A stretch of DNA of 64,000 bases from Azadirachta indica. Taxonomy: Eukaryota > Streptophyta > Magnoliopsida > Sapindales > Meliaceae. The notes below the pieces were generated by a model. It was not told where the DNA came from, did no database searches, and saw only the letters and a list, made by a program, of their open reading frames with translations. Shown in pieces: positions 1 through 12,153 of the stretch (its first letter is position 1; every line of letters begins with the position of its first letter). The DNA lies in contig CM040451.1 in NCBI GenBank assembly GCA_022749755.1, forward strand, positions 10,615,871 to 10,679,870, read 5' to 3'. The translations under genes were made by a program, and so were the position numbers.

Positions 1-1154
1 CAATTATTCAAGCACTTGTCTCTGCATTCACCTTTTCCAACGTCAGATGCCCATTCTGCCAAATCCGGCACCTTCATCATCTGTAGGTTCAGAAAACCAT
101 CTTGTTTGCCGACTTCACCAGTTTTGTTTATCCTTTCACACTGTAGTAATCTCCTTCTGACACAACCACTAGTCCAGTTTCCTCTGTTCCATTCCTCTAT
201 ATTCTTTGGCACAAACCCTCTCAAACAGCTGCAAATTGGTTTTTTCTGCGAGTCACAACTTCCAAATGCACCACACCAGCCATAAACATCACACTTACTT
301 CTTGAGTTCAGGAAGATAGTTTCCCAGTCACCCTTCTGGTCGATCCACTCATTTTCTTCTAGAAATCCGTCTGAGGTCAAGATAAAGTACACAGTAGTGT
401 TTGAAAAAGCGAAAGTTAGATAACTTGTTCCTTCCGGTTTATCTACCTCCAGATTAAATCCATTAAGATAAACAGAACTCATATCAGGTACTCCAGTGAA
501 GACCCGACCATTCCATGGACCAGTCCGCCAATATGGGCGGGTATCGTTCCAGATGAGAATTTCAGGAATGTTTAAAGGCTTAAGGCTAATAGAGAAGCTT
601 CCAACGGATGGATCAGAAGGGCTTTTCCACGATGTCAACTGCACTTTCTGGCTTGTTCTGAGATTAGTAGTAAGTCTCATCCCTGACAAGAATGTATGTG
701 TGGGCTGTTGGAAGCTATCCCATATGTTAACTCTGTTGATGTCATCATGCAAGATAACACTTCCAGACTCTAGAAGCTGAGCACTTGCATTAGTAACTGA
801 ATTTGAAACGTTTGATGACCAAAAAACCTCTTTCTGTCCATTCAAAACAACAAGATCGCCATCCTCAGATATTGTGACAATCCCGGATGAATCATTGAGA
901 GGCTTGTTTCTGTTAGCAACCCATATGACAGCATTTCCCAATGCCCTGTTGAACCAAATTCCTACATAGCGGTTGGCGGAATTACCAGGGCTAAAGAACC
1001 CCAGCTTGAAGGAACCCCCACTAGAGGTAATCGTTCCAGGATCTCTGATGAACTGAGAAGCTGTGATTGTGTCTATAGCAGTGCATAAATCTGAACAAAA
1101 ACCAGTTACTAGAACAACAACTACTGAAATCATTATGCTGCTTACAAATTCCAT
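1..1154 (-). CDS. G-type lectin S-receptor-like Ser/Thr kinase, copy 1 (partial, exon 1 only)
   Basis: This is the N-terminal 384 codons of a plasma-membrane receptor-like kinase; the rest lies beyond the left edge. The frame is open from the ATG at 1154 (MEFVSSIMISVV) to the edge. A hydrophobic signal peptide of about 25 residues is followed by the mature start AIDTIT, a bulb-type mannose-binding-lectin-like domain ([24 protein letters not shown]), an S-locus-glycoprotein domain (PYWRTGPWNGR), an EGF-like cysteine cluster (CDVYGWCGAFGSC) and the start of a PAN/apple domain ([10 protein letters not shown]). Family members sense extracellular ligands in defence, symbiosis or self-incompatibility; the ligand here is unknown. 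Exon 1 is closest to copy 4, and about 500 bp of upstream DNA also matches copy 4, so these two look like a recent duplicate pair. The kinase half cannot be judged from this window. Confidence 0.9.
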   Translation of the reverse strand, partial: MEFVSSIMISVVVVLVTGFCSDLCTAIDTITASQFIRDPGTITSSGGSFKLGFFSPGNSANRYVGIWFNRALGNAVIWVANRNKPLNDSSGIVTISEDGDLVVLNGQKEVFWSSNVSNSVTNASAQLLESGSVILHDDINRVNIWDSFQQPTHTFLSGMRLTTNLRTSQKVQLTSWKSPSDPSVGSFSISLKPLNIPEILIWNDTRPYWRTGPWNGRVFTGVPDMSSVYLNGFNLEVDKPEGTSYLTFAFSNTTVYFILTSDGFLEENEWIDQKGDWETIFLNSRSKCDVYGWCGAFGSCDSQKKPICSCLRGFVPKNIEEWNRGNWTSGCVRRRLLQCERINKTGEVGKQDGFLNLQMMKVPDLAEWASDVGKGECRDKCLNN

Positions 1155-3536
1155 AACTACTTGAGTCCTTCTTGTATTTGACCATCAATAAAGATGAATT
1201 GATGAATATGTATTCAATTAGCCGGTCATTTCTTAAATTAACCCTGATTTGGACAAAGGTTAAAGTCTACACCTACCAGGTTTTAAATTAGTCATTTTCC
1301 CTTTCTCAGATTTTCAAGGCTTGTAACTTCCTGGAAAAGAAGTTGACTTGTGTTAATATATCATCATGGACTGGTTCATGGACTTGTATTAACGGGAAAG
1401 GCATTTATAAATATGATCATCACTATTATTTCTATTATTATGAATTCTATTGAGAGGGTGTAGATACACCAGTTCTAGACAAGATTTTTTTTCATAAACA
1501 GAGTAATTTCCTCAATTTAAAATGAAATTAATTATAAAAATCTGAAAATAAAAATATTATATTTGAATATTTGACGGCTGTAAATGGTTGAAAAGATTGA
1601 TGTTAGTGATCTTTTCAATATACTAATTAAAACTACAATTCAATCAGAGAAACATTTCTTCAAAAACACTAGTATTCAGTCTTTCTGGTTATTTGTTTAC
1701 GTGTGTACGCAGCAATAAATCAATGAAGATTAATGTTTCAAAGTCTCCACATTGGAAGTGCATTCTCTTATTCAGAAAAACGTGAGAGACCATTTTAATA
1801 GAACTATCAAATAAAATAGTATTAATTTTTTATTACAATTATAACTATGAATTATGATCCATCAATTTTAAAGTAATTAAGCATACATATTGAACGTTTA
1901 GATACTATGATATATCGATTCCAAGGAAGATTTTATTCTGTATTAGTTTGCAACTCCCATAACAAGACCAAGAAAACTTATTATAACATCATATTAGAAG
2001 TTTCTTTTGAATAAAAGTCCCGAGTTAAAAATAAATCAGAAGTGAAAAGGAAATTAAATACAATTCAATGAAGCAGCTACATTCCGGAATAGAAAGAGTA
2101 ATACAATTAGGGAACCTGACTTTGAAATATTGCTTGGACGCCACACCAAGCTGTAGGCCCAGAGATTGGTTTTTTCTGTATACAATTTCCATGATGAATG
2201 ATCTAAGATTACTTACGTAAATCATTTTCATACCACAAAGTCTAGAATAACCGGTAGCTAGGATATCTCTTTTGTAATTTAAATTATAACTATTTAAATA
2301 ATCTTATGTTATACACATATTATATTTATTATTACCATTATTATAATTAATAATTTAATTTGTAAATTACAGTATGTAAGTACCCAAGGCTTTTAATATT
2401 TTCTGTATGTATGTATAGAAGTAATGGGCAAGTTGGAATTTTGGTTTACCTTCATAATGAGCTGTTTATTTAACTTTTCACATCAATAATACATATCAAG
2501 TAATTTTTAAATCAAATCTCTCCAACCCATTATTATATAGTACTTAAAAACATGTTATTTATTGACATTTTAGTGAATTTCCAAAAACGGTATGAGAAAA
2601 AGAGTTGCAATGTTGTTACATGTTAGCAAAATAATGTTTATTATTCTAATAAGTAGATCTTATACATAACAGGAGTTTGAATTTCACGTGGAAAGACGTC
2701 AGTGTGGATGAATTTAGGTATCATATAATTGCCTCTGAATTCATGGTAATGCGATAGTTTTTGTTTTATTTGACTTATTCAAGCCATCCATTTTTCTTTT
2801 ATTATTTTTCTTTCCAATGTTCTCATAAAACATCGTAATCAACGTAACTAACATTATAAAAATTAGATGGCTAACATTCAAAATTAATATTATTAATGAG
2901 CATAAATACAGTAATCAACTAGTCAATAATTAGGTAAAACTTTCTTTAGAGAATTTGAGTTTAAATTTAATAATTTACGAAACTGTTTCACTTTTGTGAA
3001 AAAAATAATTTCGTTAAAGTAAATCCCTCACACGTATTATTTTGATAATTAAATTTTTAGGTAGGAACCACTGTAATACTAATTAACAACCTTTAATAAT
3101 GCATTGAAGTACTAGAGTGTATATATAATAATAATAATAATTTTGATGATGATGATTGATGATGATGATGATAAGAATGATGGAGACATAATTGGGCCCT
3201 CTTATACAAAGACATTTGGGCTTTGGCGACATGGAAGTTTGGAGTACTGTCGTTTCGTGGGCTGTAATTCCTTTCAAAACTGAATGACTTGTCGCTTACC
3301 GCATTTACCAGAGAAAGAGAAGTCGTTTGTTATTCACCCATTGTCGTTCATCAATTCCATCTATATCAGGGTGCGAAATAGCGTGTAAATTATACATATA
3401 ACAACGTTCTTCAATGCAAAATAATTACAATTGCAATATAAAGCTGATCAACTCAATACTCTGAAATTTCAACAACTGTCATCAATATATAAAAAAAAAA
3501 ATAGAAAGAAAACCAAACAGGGTAAGATCCTGTATC
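1155..3536. other. Intergenic spacer between kinase copies 1 and 2
   Basis: No credible gene is seen in this 2.4-kb AT-rich stretch. Positions 1155 to about 1740 are the upstream region of copy 1 and align by eye with the upstream region of copy 4 (17709-18150). A microsatellite of AAT then GAT units lies at about 3127-3176. The right end is the 3' flank of copy 2. Short reading frames here lack family signatures. Confidence 0.6.
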
Positions 3537-6500
3537 CTAACGGGCTTCAATTACTGTAACACTAACATGGTTGATAGAACATCTGTTTTGGCTCTGTTCA
3601 AAGGACTCTAAATCTAAGGCACTCTGCCTTTCTTTGAATGCAGGTTGCTTTGGAGCTGGAAGATCCACAATATCAGTATTAAGCATTGATATAACAGTTG
3701 ACATACTTGGTCTATCCTTTACAAATTCTTGCACACACAACAATCCCACATTTATGCATCTTATGATCTCTGACTGAAAGCATGGCTCTGATATCAAAGG
3801 ATCTATAAAAGCCACAATGTTGTTTTCATTCCACAATCTCCATGCCTGTAATGCACAAACATTGGGGTTAATTTTTTATTATCTTTCTGATAGTAACAGA
3901 ATGAAATCAAATGAGTTTTGGTGGACTTACATAGCTTAGAAGATTTAAATAATCTTTGTCATGATAGAAACTTGTGTTTCTTCTACCGCTAACAATCTCT
4001 AATAGCAATACTCCAAAGCTGAAGACATCAGATTTCTCCGAGAATCGCCCTTCCATTGCATATTCAGGGGACATGTACCCACTTCATTGTAATCAAAATA
4101 TTGTGAGCTCAACCCAAATTTTAACCTTGATGAATTTAAACGACGCACAAATACTTACTATGTGCCCACAACCCTTATAGTGTTGGCTTGGTCTTGATTG
4201 CCTCCAAAAATCCTTGCCATGCCAAAATCTGAAATTCTAGGATTTAATTCTTCATCCAACAAGATGTTACTTGCCTTTAGATCTCTATGTATAATCCTTA
4301 ATCTAGAATCTCTGTGCAAGTATAAGAGACCTCGGCTTATTCCTTCAATAACGTTGAAGCGCTTTCTCCAATCTAGAAGTCGTTGCTTAAGTGAATCTAC
4401 ATTAATTGTAATACAAAGTTAATTGTTCAGGCTAGCAAACTGCACACATCAAGCGGCCCAGTTACAAAATTAGCAAAGATTTCTCTATTCTGTTTCCACC
4501 ACGTCAATGTGATGCTATATAGTTCTAATGATTACAGATGAACTAAAAGCTTTAGCATGAACTAACCGAAGAGAAATGCATCCAAGCTTTTGTTTGGCAT
4601 GTATTCATAAATCAGCAACTTTTCTTCTCTCTCAGTACAGCATCCCAGGAGTCTGACTAGGTTCCGATGTTGAAGTTTGGAAATTACCATGACCTCATTC
4701 ATAAATTCTTCTAGCCCTTGCCCAGATGCTTTTGACAGTCTCTTTACTGCAACTTCCTGCCCATCTTGCAATTTTCCCTGAAACAAAGAACTCAGAATCA
4801 ATAACAATTTCTGATATTAGAAAGCTAGTAAGGTTTCAATATACCAAGTAACAATTACCTTGTATACAGGGCCAAAACCTCCCTGCCCAAGCTTATTCGT
4901 TAAATGGAAGTTGTTAGTTGCAGTTAGCAGATCCTCAAAATTAAAAAGGGGTAGGTCCTGGAGTTTGGCATGGTTCATGCTTTTGAAGGAAAATTTTGTA
5001 TTTGCTTCTTCATCGAGCAGCAGCAGGTTCCTTTTTGCCTTCATTCCTGAACCAAAGTCACATGCTAAGAGATGCAACAATTGGAAAGAAATGCTATGAA
5101 GTTCATCGAGCTGACACTCATAAGCATTTTACCTCTACGGTTTGCCATCCACATCCAAGTGAAAAATGCACAGATTGCAACAATAATTATTCCAACAGTC
5201 AGAGTTACTATTACAGTTACATTCATTTCTCTTTCATCTGCGGATAATAAGAAAGAACAAACTATTAATTACATCCCAGAAAAGTTCAGGATTCAGCATA
5301 ATATCACAGCAGGTTAAAATAGAAAGAGGATGAATATGACACGATTCAGCTTACCGAGTTCCGAATACTCCAAACGAACATAAAGATCTATCCCACTGTC
5401 AGAGAATTTCTGTATGTCAGTTAAGTTTTCTCTCCATGTCATACAACTTATGCCAGCATCATATGCATAAGCTAGACAGGAGCAATTATTTAAGCACTTG
5501 TCTCTGCATTTATATTCATTGTCTGCAAATGACCACTCTGCAAAATCCGGCACCTTCATTTTATCCAGCTTCAGAAACCAATCTTTTTTTCCCCCATTAC
5601 CAGTTTTTTTTTATTCTTTCACACTTCAAAGGTTTGCTTCTGGTACATCCGCTAGTCCAGTTCCCTCTATTCCATTCCTCAATATTCCTTGGCTTAAACC
5701 CTCTCAAACAGCTGCAAACTGGTTTATTCTTTGAATTACAGCTTCCAAATGCCCCGCATCTGCCATAAACATCACATTCAGTTCTCAGGGACAAGAAACC
5801 AATCTGCCAATCCTGGTTACTTTCAAATCGTTCTCTTTCTTCCAATATTCCTTGTGACTTCAAGACAAAGTATGAAGAAATATTTGCAAACGAGAAAGTG
5901 AAATAAGCAGTTCCTTCTTCGTTATCAACTACAAGATTATATCCATCAAGATAAATGGAATCCATACCATCTATTCCAATGAAAATCCGACCATTCCATG
6001 GACCACTCCGCCAGTATGGGTGATTATCATTCCAAATAAACAATTCAGGAATGTTTACAGGATCAAGACCACCCGAGAAGCTCCCAATGGATGGATCAGA
6101 AGGGCTTTTCCATGATGTTAGCAGCGATTTCTCACCAGTTCTTAGATTAGAACTAATTTTCATCTTCGGCAAGAATGTGTCTGTAGGTTCTTGGAAACTT
6201 TCCCATGTGTTAACTCCATTTGTGTTATCACGCAAGACAAGATTTCCAGAGTCTAACAGTTGAGCGCCTGCATTAGCTACTGGATTCAAGACATTTGATG
6301 ACCAAAGAACCTGTTTTTGTCCATTCAAAACTATAAGATTTCCATCCTCAGATATGGTAACAATCCCAGATGAATCGTTAAGAGGCTTGTTACGGTTAGC
6401 TACCCATACGATAATAGTTGCAGATACGTTATTTAACCAAATTCCTGCGTATCGATTGGTAGAATTACCAGGGCTAAAAAATCCCAGTTTGTAGGTACCA

Positions 6501-6647
6501 CCATTGGAGACGATTGTTTCAGGATCTCTGATGAACTGAGAAAATGTAATGGTATCGATGGCTGTTCCAAAATCTGAAAAAAAAAAAACAAGCCACCAAG
6601 GCTAGAATAGTTACTGAACTCCTGAAACTGCTAATGATCAGTTCCAT
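3537..6647 (-). CDS. G-type lectin S-receptor-like Ser/Thr kinase, copy 2 (two homopolymer frameshifts)
   Basis: The seven exons by coordinates are 5355-6647, 5133-5237, 4859-5046, 4567-4777, 4159-4396, 3931-4081 and 3537-3845. Order of domains: signal peptide, lectin, S-locus glycoprotein, EGF-like and PAN domains in exon 1; a transmembrane helix ([20 protein letters not shown]) in exon 2; then the kinase, with glycine loop GQGGFG, lysine in VAVKRL, HRDLK, DFG and APE-like SPEYAM. The tail ends in VTVIEAR. All kinase residues needed for catalysis are present. Exon 1 is broken twice: the A12 run at 6577-6588 (signal peptide) and the T9 run at 5604-5612 (between S-locus and PAN domains) each carry one base too many for the frame. 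Allowing for both, the exons sum to 2493 nt, an exact multiple of three. Either this is a young pseudogene or the two runs are sequencing errors. Exon 6 uses an AAG acceptor where its paralogues have CAG. Confidence 0.85.
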
Positions 6648-7711
6648 GAGTACTGAGTTGCTTCTTGTTGACCGAGGATGGAGCTACATGCCAGCAGTAT
6701 TACTTCAGACTTGCTTTACATTTGACATTGTCAGCTTTATAAATTAAACAATGAGGGTTTGTTTTTCTAGGAATTGAGGTCTTTCGTCTGCAGCTTGCAT
6801 TATTCTAACATTCTGACCAAGCCTCTCGTTATTTTTAAAAGTTATCATCAAAGCTGAAAGTGCTTCATGATTCATAATCCACAGAGGGTTCTTATGGTTT
6901 AGATTGAGAGTTTTGGATGAAATTCAATCACAAAATTAAATAAGGATCATTAGTTTATGGGGAATTCAGTTCAGAAGCAGTACTAATCATACTGACGTAT
7001 AATTGTTGTTACATTCAACTAAATAGTAGTTTTTAGCCAATTGCGCTGACAATTGTTTTTTTCAATTTTGGATGATATACCGTCTAGTTTTAGTCAAAAT
7101 ATGTATAATATTTAATTCTTACATTGCATTTTCGTTGTTAGAGGAAAAATAAAATTTTGACTCTAAGACATAGACAGATACATAATCCTCATCTACCTAA
7201 AAGTAATTTTAAATTATTCTAATAACTGGACTGCGTAACAAGAGTTTTGACTTTTAGAATATTAATGTGTTAAATGACTTGTCCTCCTTTTCCTTTCAAA
7301 GGTAAATGGCTCATCGCTTACGAGTTACAACTTTCTCAGAGCACGAGAAGTATTTATTATTCACCCGATAGTCAAGTCGTTCATCAATTGCAAAAGTTTA
7401 TGAAATAACATTCAACTTTTACAATAGTGAATGACGCGTCATCCACTAAATGAGAAAAGCTGATTGTAGCTTTGTACATGCACCTCTGAATATAAAGAAC
7501 AACAAAAGTTCTTCAAATTGGCTGTCTATTAAATCAGTTTGCCTTTCAAAATAATTACAGTTGCAGTTAATCAAAACAACAAAAGTTCTTCAAATTGGCT
7601 GCCCATTAAATAAGTTTGCCTTTCAAAATAATTACAGTTGCAATTAATCAACCCAAGTGGCTTGAAAATTTTCCTGAAAAGAAAACAGGTATTTGTCTTC
7701 AGATATATAGG
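6648..7711. other. Intergenic spacer between kinase copies 2 and 3
   Basis: No gene is seen. A TATA-like TTTATAAA for the minus-strand copy 2 lies near 6733-6741, about 90 bp before its ATG. The right end holds a 77-bp tandem duplication in the 3' flank of copy 3. Confidence 0.5.
7498..7650. repeat. 77-bp tandem duplication downstream of kinase copy 3
   Basis: Positions 7498-7574 and 7575-7650 are near-identical consecutive copies, both starting AACAACAAAAGTTCTTC and differing at only a few bases. They begin about 60 bp beyond the stop codon of copy 3 and probably fall in its 3' UTR. Confidence 0.85.
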
Positions 7712-10700
7712 CTATCGTGCTTCAATGTCTGTAACAGTAACATTGTTTACAGAAAATCTCTGTTGGTTCTGTTCATAGGAATCTGTATGTAAGGTACACC
7801 TCTGCCTTTCTGTGAATGCTGGTTGTTTTGGTGCAGGAAGATCTACAATTTCGGTACTAAGCATTGATATGACAGTTGGTATCGTTGGCCTATCCTTCAC
7901 AAATTCCTGCACACACAACAATCCCACATGTATGCATTGGATGATTTCAAATTCTAAGCCTGATTTGGATAATACCGGATCTATTACGGTGACAATGTTG
8001 TTCTCGGTCCACAATTTCCATGCCTGTAATGCACAAACATAGGCGTTAATTTTATCTTCTGGGAGCAACAGAGTGAAATAAGTTTTAGTGGACTTACATG
8101 GCTCAGAAGATTCAGAGCATCCTCCTCATGATAAAAACTTACGTTTCTTCTACCACTAACAATCTCTAGCAATAATACTCCAAAACTGAAGACATCAGAT
8201 TTCTCGGAGAATAGTCCTTCCATTGCATATTCAGGTGACATGTATCCACTGCATTTCATTGTCCACACACCTTTAATCATATGAACTCAAAATCATCGCT
8301 GAAAATCTATATGCATTTAGACAAAGCAACACTACTTACTAAGTCCCAACAACCCTCCCAGTTTTGGCTTGATCTTCATTGCCTCCAAAAATTCTTGCCA
8401 TGCCAAAGTCTGATATTTTTGGATTCAATTCCTCATCTAACAAAATGTTAGATGTCTTTAGATCTCTGTGTATAATCCGCAATCTAGAATCCCTATGAAG
8501 GTAGAGGAGACCTCGACTAATTCCTTCAATTATATTGAAGCGCTTTCTCCAATCTAAATGCTCTCGTTTAAGGGGATCTAATTGAATTATAATCCAATAA
8601 TGAGAGAAAAGGTGCAGTAACAGAAACAAAAGAACAAGCTGAGTTTCTTTTATTTCCTATTGTATTTATTAGTTCTTAATATGATGCTATGAAATTATAA
8701 TTAATTGGTGAAGAACTGCATTAGCATAAACTAACCAAAGAGAAACGTATCCAAACTTCTGTTTGGCATGTATTCATAAATCAGCATCTTTTCTTGTCCT
8801 TCAATACAGCATCCGAGGAGTCTAACAAGGTTCCGATGCTGGAGTTTGGAAATTACCATAACCTCATTCATAAATTCGTCTAGCCCTTGCCCAGATTCTC
8901 TTGATAGTCTTTTTACTGCTATTTCTTGACCATCCTGCAGCTTTCCCTAGAACAAAAACCCAAGTCAAATAACTGAGTATTGAACGGCTGACAAAGCTAT
9001 AAATTATAATATGCAACCATTACCATGTATACTGGACCAAAACCACCCTGACCAAGTTTATTCTTTAAATGGAACCCGTTTGTTGCAGTTGCTAGCTCCT
9101 CAAAATTGATTAGTGTTAGATCCTGAAGTTTAGATGGGTTCATGACTTCCGGAGAAAGTTTGTTGTACGCTTGCCATTCATGTAGTTGTTGCACCTTTCG
9201 TTTTTGCTTCATTGCTGTTTTAGAAACTCAATATTAAGATATGTAGCAACAGGAATTGCTCGGGCTATCAAGTCTACAAGTAAGCTAACAGTTGCAATCG
9301 TATTACCTTTACGTTTTGTTGTCCACCTCCAGGAGAAAATCGCACAGATTGCGATGGCAATTGTTCCTACTATTACTGGTACCACTATGACCACTTTCAT
9401 GACTTCTTTATCTGTATATAAGCTCAAAGAACAAATTATCCAGGTCGAAATTGATAAAACAGGCGTTTATAACCGGAAACATTATAAGACCTAAAAGAAA
9501 AGAAAAAGGCAGCAGGATTTGAAGCATAGAACTTACCGAGTTCTGAATGTGCCACACGGATGTAAAGGATCGCCGCCTCAAGGGAGAATTTCTGCATATC
9601 AATTAAGTTCCCTCTCCACTGCATACAACCGATACCAATATCATATGCGTAAGCTACACAAGAGCAATTACGTAAGCACTGAACTCTGCATTCATCTTCA
9701 AAACCAGAGGACCGCTCGGCAAAGTCTGGCAACTTCATCTTCTCTACCTTCAAAAACCCATCTTCTTTGCTAACTTCACCAGTTTTCTTTATCCTTTCAC
9801 ACTTGAGAGGTTTCCTTCTGACACAACCGCTAGTCCAGTTTCCTCTGTTCCATTCCTCTATATCCATTGGCTCAAAACCTCTCGAACAGCTGCAAATTGT
9901 TTTTTTCTGTGAATTACAGATTCCAAATGGCCCACACCAACCATAAATATCGCATGCAGATTTTGGTTTCCAAAAACTTATAACCTCCCAGTCATTCTTT
10001 CTATCTTCCCAATCTCTTTCTTCCACGAATCCTTGTGACGTCAAGACCAAGTACATAGTAATGTTTGCAAACGCATAAGTGAGATAACAATTTCCTTGAG
10101 GGTCGTTTACATCAATCTTAAATCCGTCAAGATAAAGGGAATCCATACCAGGTACTCCATGAAAGATGCGACCATTCCATTGCCCAGTCCGCCAATATGG
10201 TCTGCTATCATTCCAAATGAAAACATCAGGAACGTTTAGAGGCTTAAGGCTACATGAGAAACTTCCCACGGATGGATCAGAAGGGCTTTTCCATGATGTC
10301 AACTGCACTTTCTTACCGGTTCTTACATTTGTACTAATTCTCATCCCTGGCAGGAGTGCATCTGTAGGTTCTTGGAAACTCTCCCATAAGCTTATTCCAC
10401 TAGTGCCAGCATTCAAGACTAAGTTCCCAGAATCTAACAGCTGAGCACTTGCGTTAGTTACTGAATTTGAAACGTTAGACGACCAAAGAATCTCTTTCTG
10501 TCCATTCAAAACTACAAGATTGCCATCGTCATATATGGTAACAATCCCGGATGAATCATTAATGAGAGGCTTGTTTCTGTTAGCAACCCAGATGACAGCA
10601 TTTCCAGATGCCCTATTGTACCAAATTCCAACATAGCGATTAGTAGAATTACCGGGGCTAAAAAACCCCAGTTTGAAGGTACCGCCGCTAGAGGTGATTG

Positions 10701-10827
10701 TTTCAGGATCTCTGACAGATTGAGATGATGTGATGCTGTCTATGGCAGCTCCGAATTCTGGCAAAAAACAAGACAACAGAAAAACAAGAGTTACGGTAAC
10801 TGAAACCATGCAGCCACTATATTCCAT
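7712..10827 (-). CDS. G-type lectin S-receptor-like Ser/Thr kinase, copy 3 (intact)
   Basis: The seven exons are 9537-10827, 9307-9411, 9024-9214, 8736-8946, 8340-8577, 8098-8248 and 7712-8023, summing to 2499 nt (832 aa) with GT/AG splice sites throughout. Residues 1 to about 27 form a signal peptide. Lectin, S-locus-glycoprotein, EGF-like ([13 protein letters not shown]) and PAN domains follow up to about residue 430. The transmembrane helix ([20 protein letters not shown]) is at about 437-456. The cytoplasmic kinase has GQGGFG, the lysine of IAVKRL, HRDLK, DFG and SPEYAM, and the tail ends VTVTDIEAR. The extracellular part is rich in N-glycosylation sites. It should be a catalytically competent type I plasma-membrane receptor kinase with family-typical length, related to the Arabidopsis At1g11330 group. 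A TATA-like run lies near 10977-10990. The ligand and pathway cannot be inferred from sequence. Confidence 0.93.
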
Positions 10828-12153
10828 TAGTCACTAAGTGCTTCCTTTTGAAGAAATCGAATATGGTAGCCCACTAGATAATGGCTGTTTAGTTCTGAAC
10901 TTAATCTTCTTGACTTAGGCATAGTTTAAATGATCTAAACCAGCCTGGTTTAGAAATTGTCAAATTTTTGAAGCCATATATAAATATATAACTATGTAGC
11001 AGTATCGAAGGCAACTTCTTGAAGAAAAAAGGAAATTGGAAGCTAATTAAGGGAAGACCGCAAGTTCATTGATATTATAATTAGTTCACTAATTTTTCAT
11101 CATCAAGACTCTTTCTACATTTAAATTTTTATGTGAATTTTTGTTGAGTGTTGCGTATATTTTAATTTATTTAACTTTGGACGACCCACATCTATGATTT
11201 TGCTAGGCAAATTCATAGAAAAATGACAATTTATAAATATTTTAAAAAATTCAAACTCAAATTTCTCCTCAATTTTGTGTAATCAGGGTTCAAACCCAAA
11301 TCTCTTATATCACATTAAAAAAATATTGCTAGTTAAATCAACTAGCACTCAAGAATTTCTTTAATATTTTCATATAAAATTTACAAAGACTATACCATAA
11401 AATATGTATTTTAATTTTTTTTTAATTTATATTAGAAAATGGGTTTTTCTCTCTCATTTAATTGACTTATTCAAGGCTTAATCTAAATTTTCATCCAAAT
11501 GTCAACTTGGGAATTGATTTTCTTTTCCTATCCTTCCTACCTTCTCATAAATATCAAAATCACTGCTGCAACATTATACGAAAGAAAAAGAGTAAAAGAA
11601 TTCACAAAAGTGAATGCGCTATCAAGCATGAATAGAACAGTGGAGACATGGTTAGCCCATCTTGTATTAATTCTTCTTGCACCCACAGTAAGCCTAATAG
11701 AACATTAAATTAAAACATATATTTTATATAAACCGCAAATAAATTATTGTATTATTAGAATTTTTTGCACTCATGCATCAAAAACTCTTTTTTAAAAGGT
11801 TAAATCCTAATTAAAAATCCAAAAACAATTGTAGAAATTCTAGCCATACTTTTAGCTTTCCAAACTCTATACCCCGGTAGCGTAAAAGCATGGGACTATT
11901 AACCGGGCCGGGCCTAAACTGAAGAAACCTGGCTTGACCCGGTGCATTTGGCATTTGTCTGAATATGATACGTCATTGTTTATGCTGCTCCGAATACAAG
12001 TGAGTGGAAAGGACAACAAAAATTCCTCCAACTGGATGAATTTGCAAAATTTGTAGACCATTCAAATAATCACGACCGAGCAACTTAATGATTTGAATTG
12101 CGACACAAGTTTCTAAGAAGAGAAAACAGGTATTTATTTTCAGATCAAAAATG
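10828..12153. other. Intergenic spacer right of kinase copy 3
   Basis: AT-rich DNA holding the upstream region of copy 3 on the left and the 3' flank of the next pseudogene on the right. I see no coding sequence; the 69-aa frame at 11499-11708 has no recognisable signature. Confidence 0.5.

Noticed and set aside
3127..3176. Possible CRISPR-like or regulatory repeat array
   Set aside because: It is a plain AAT/GAT microsatellite; no spacer-repeat structure exists here or elsewhere in the window.
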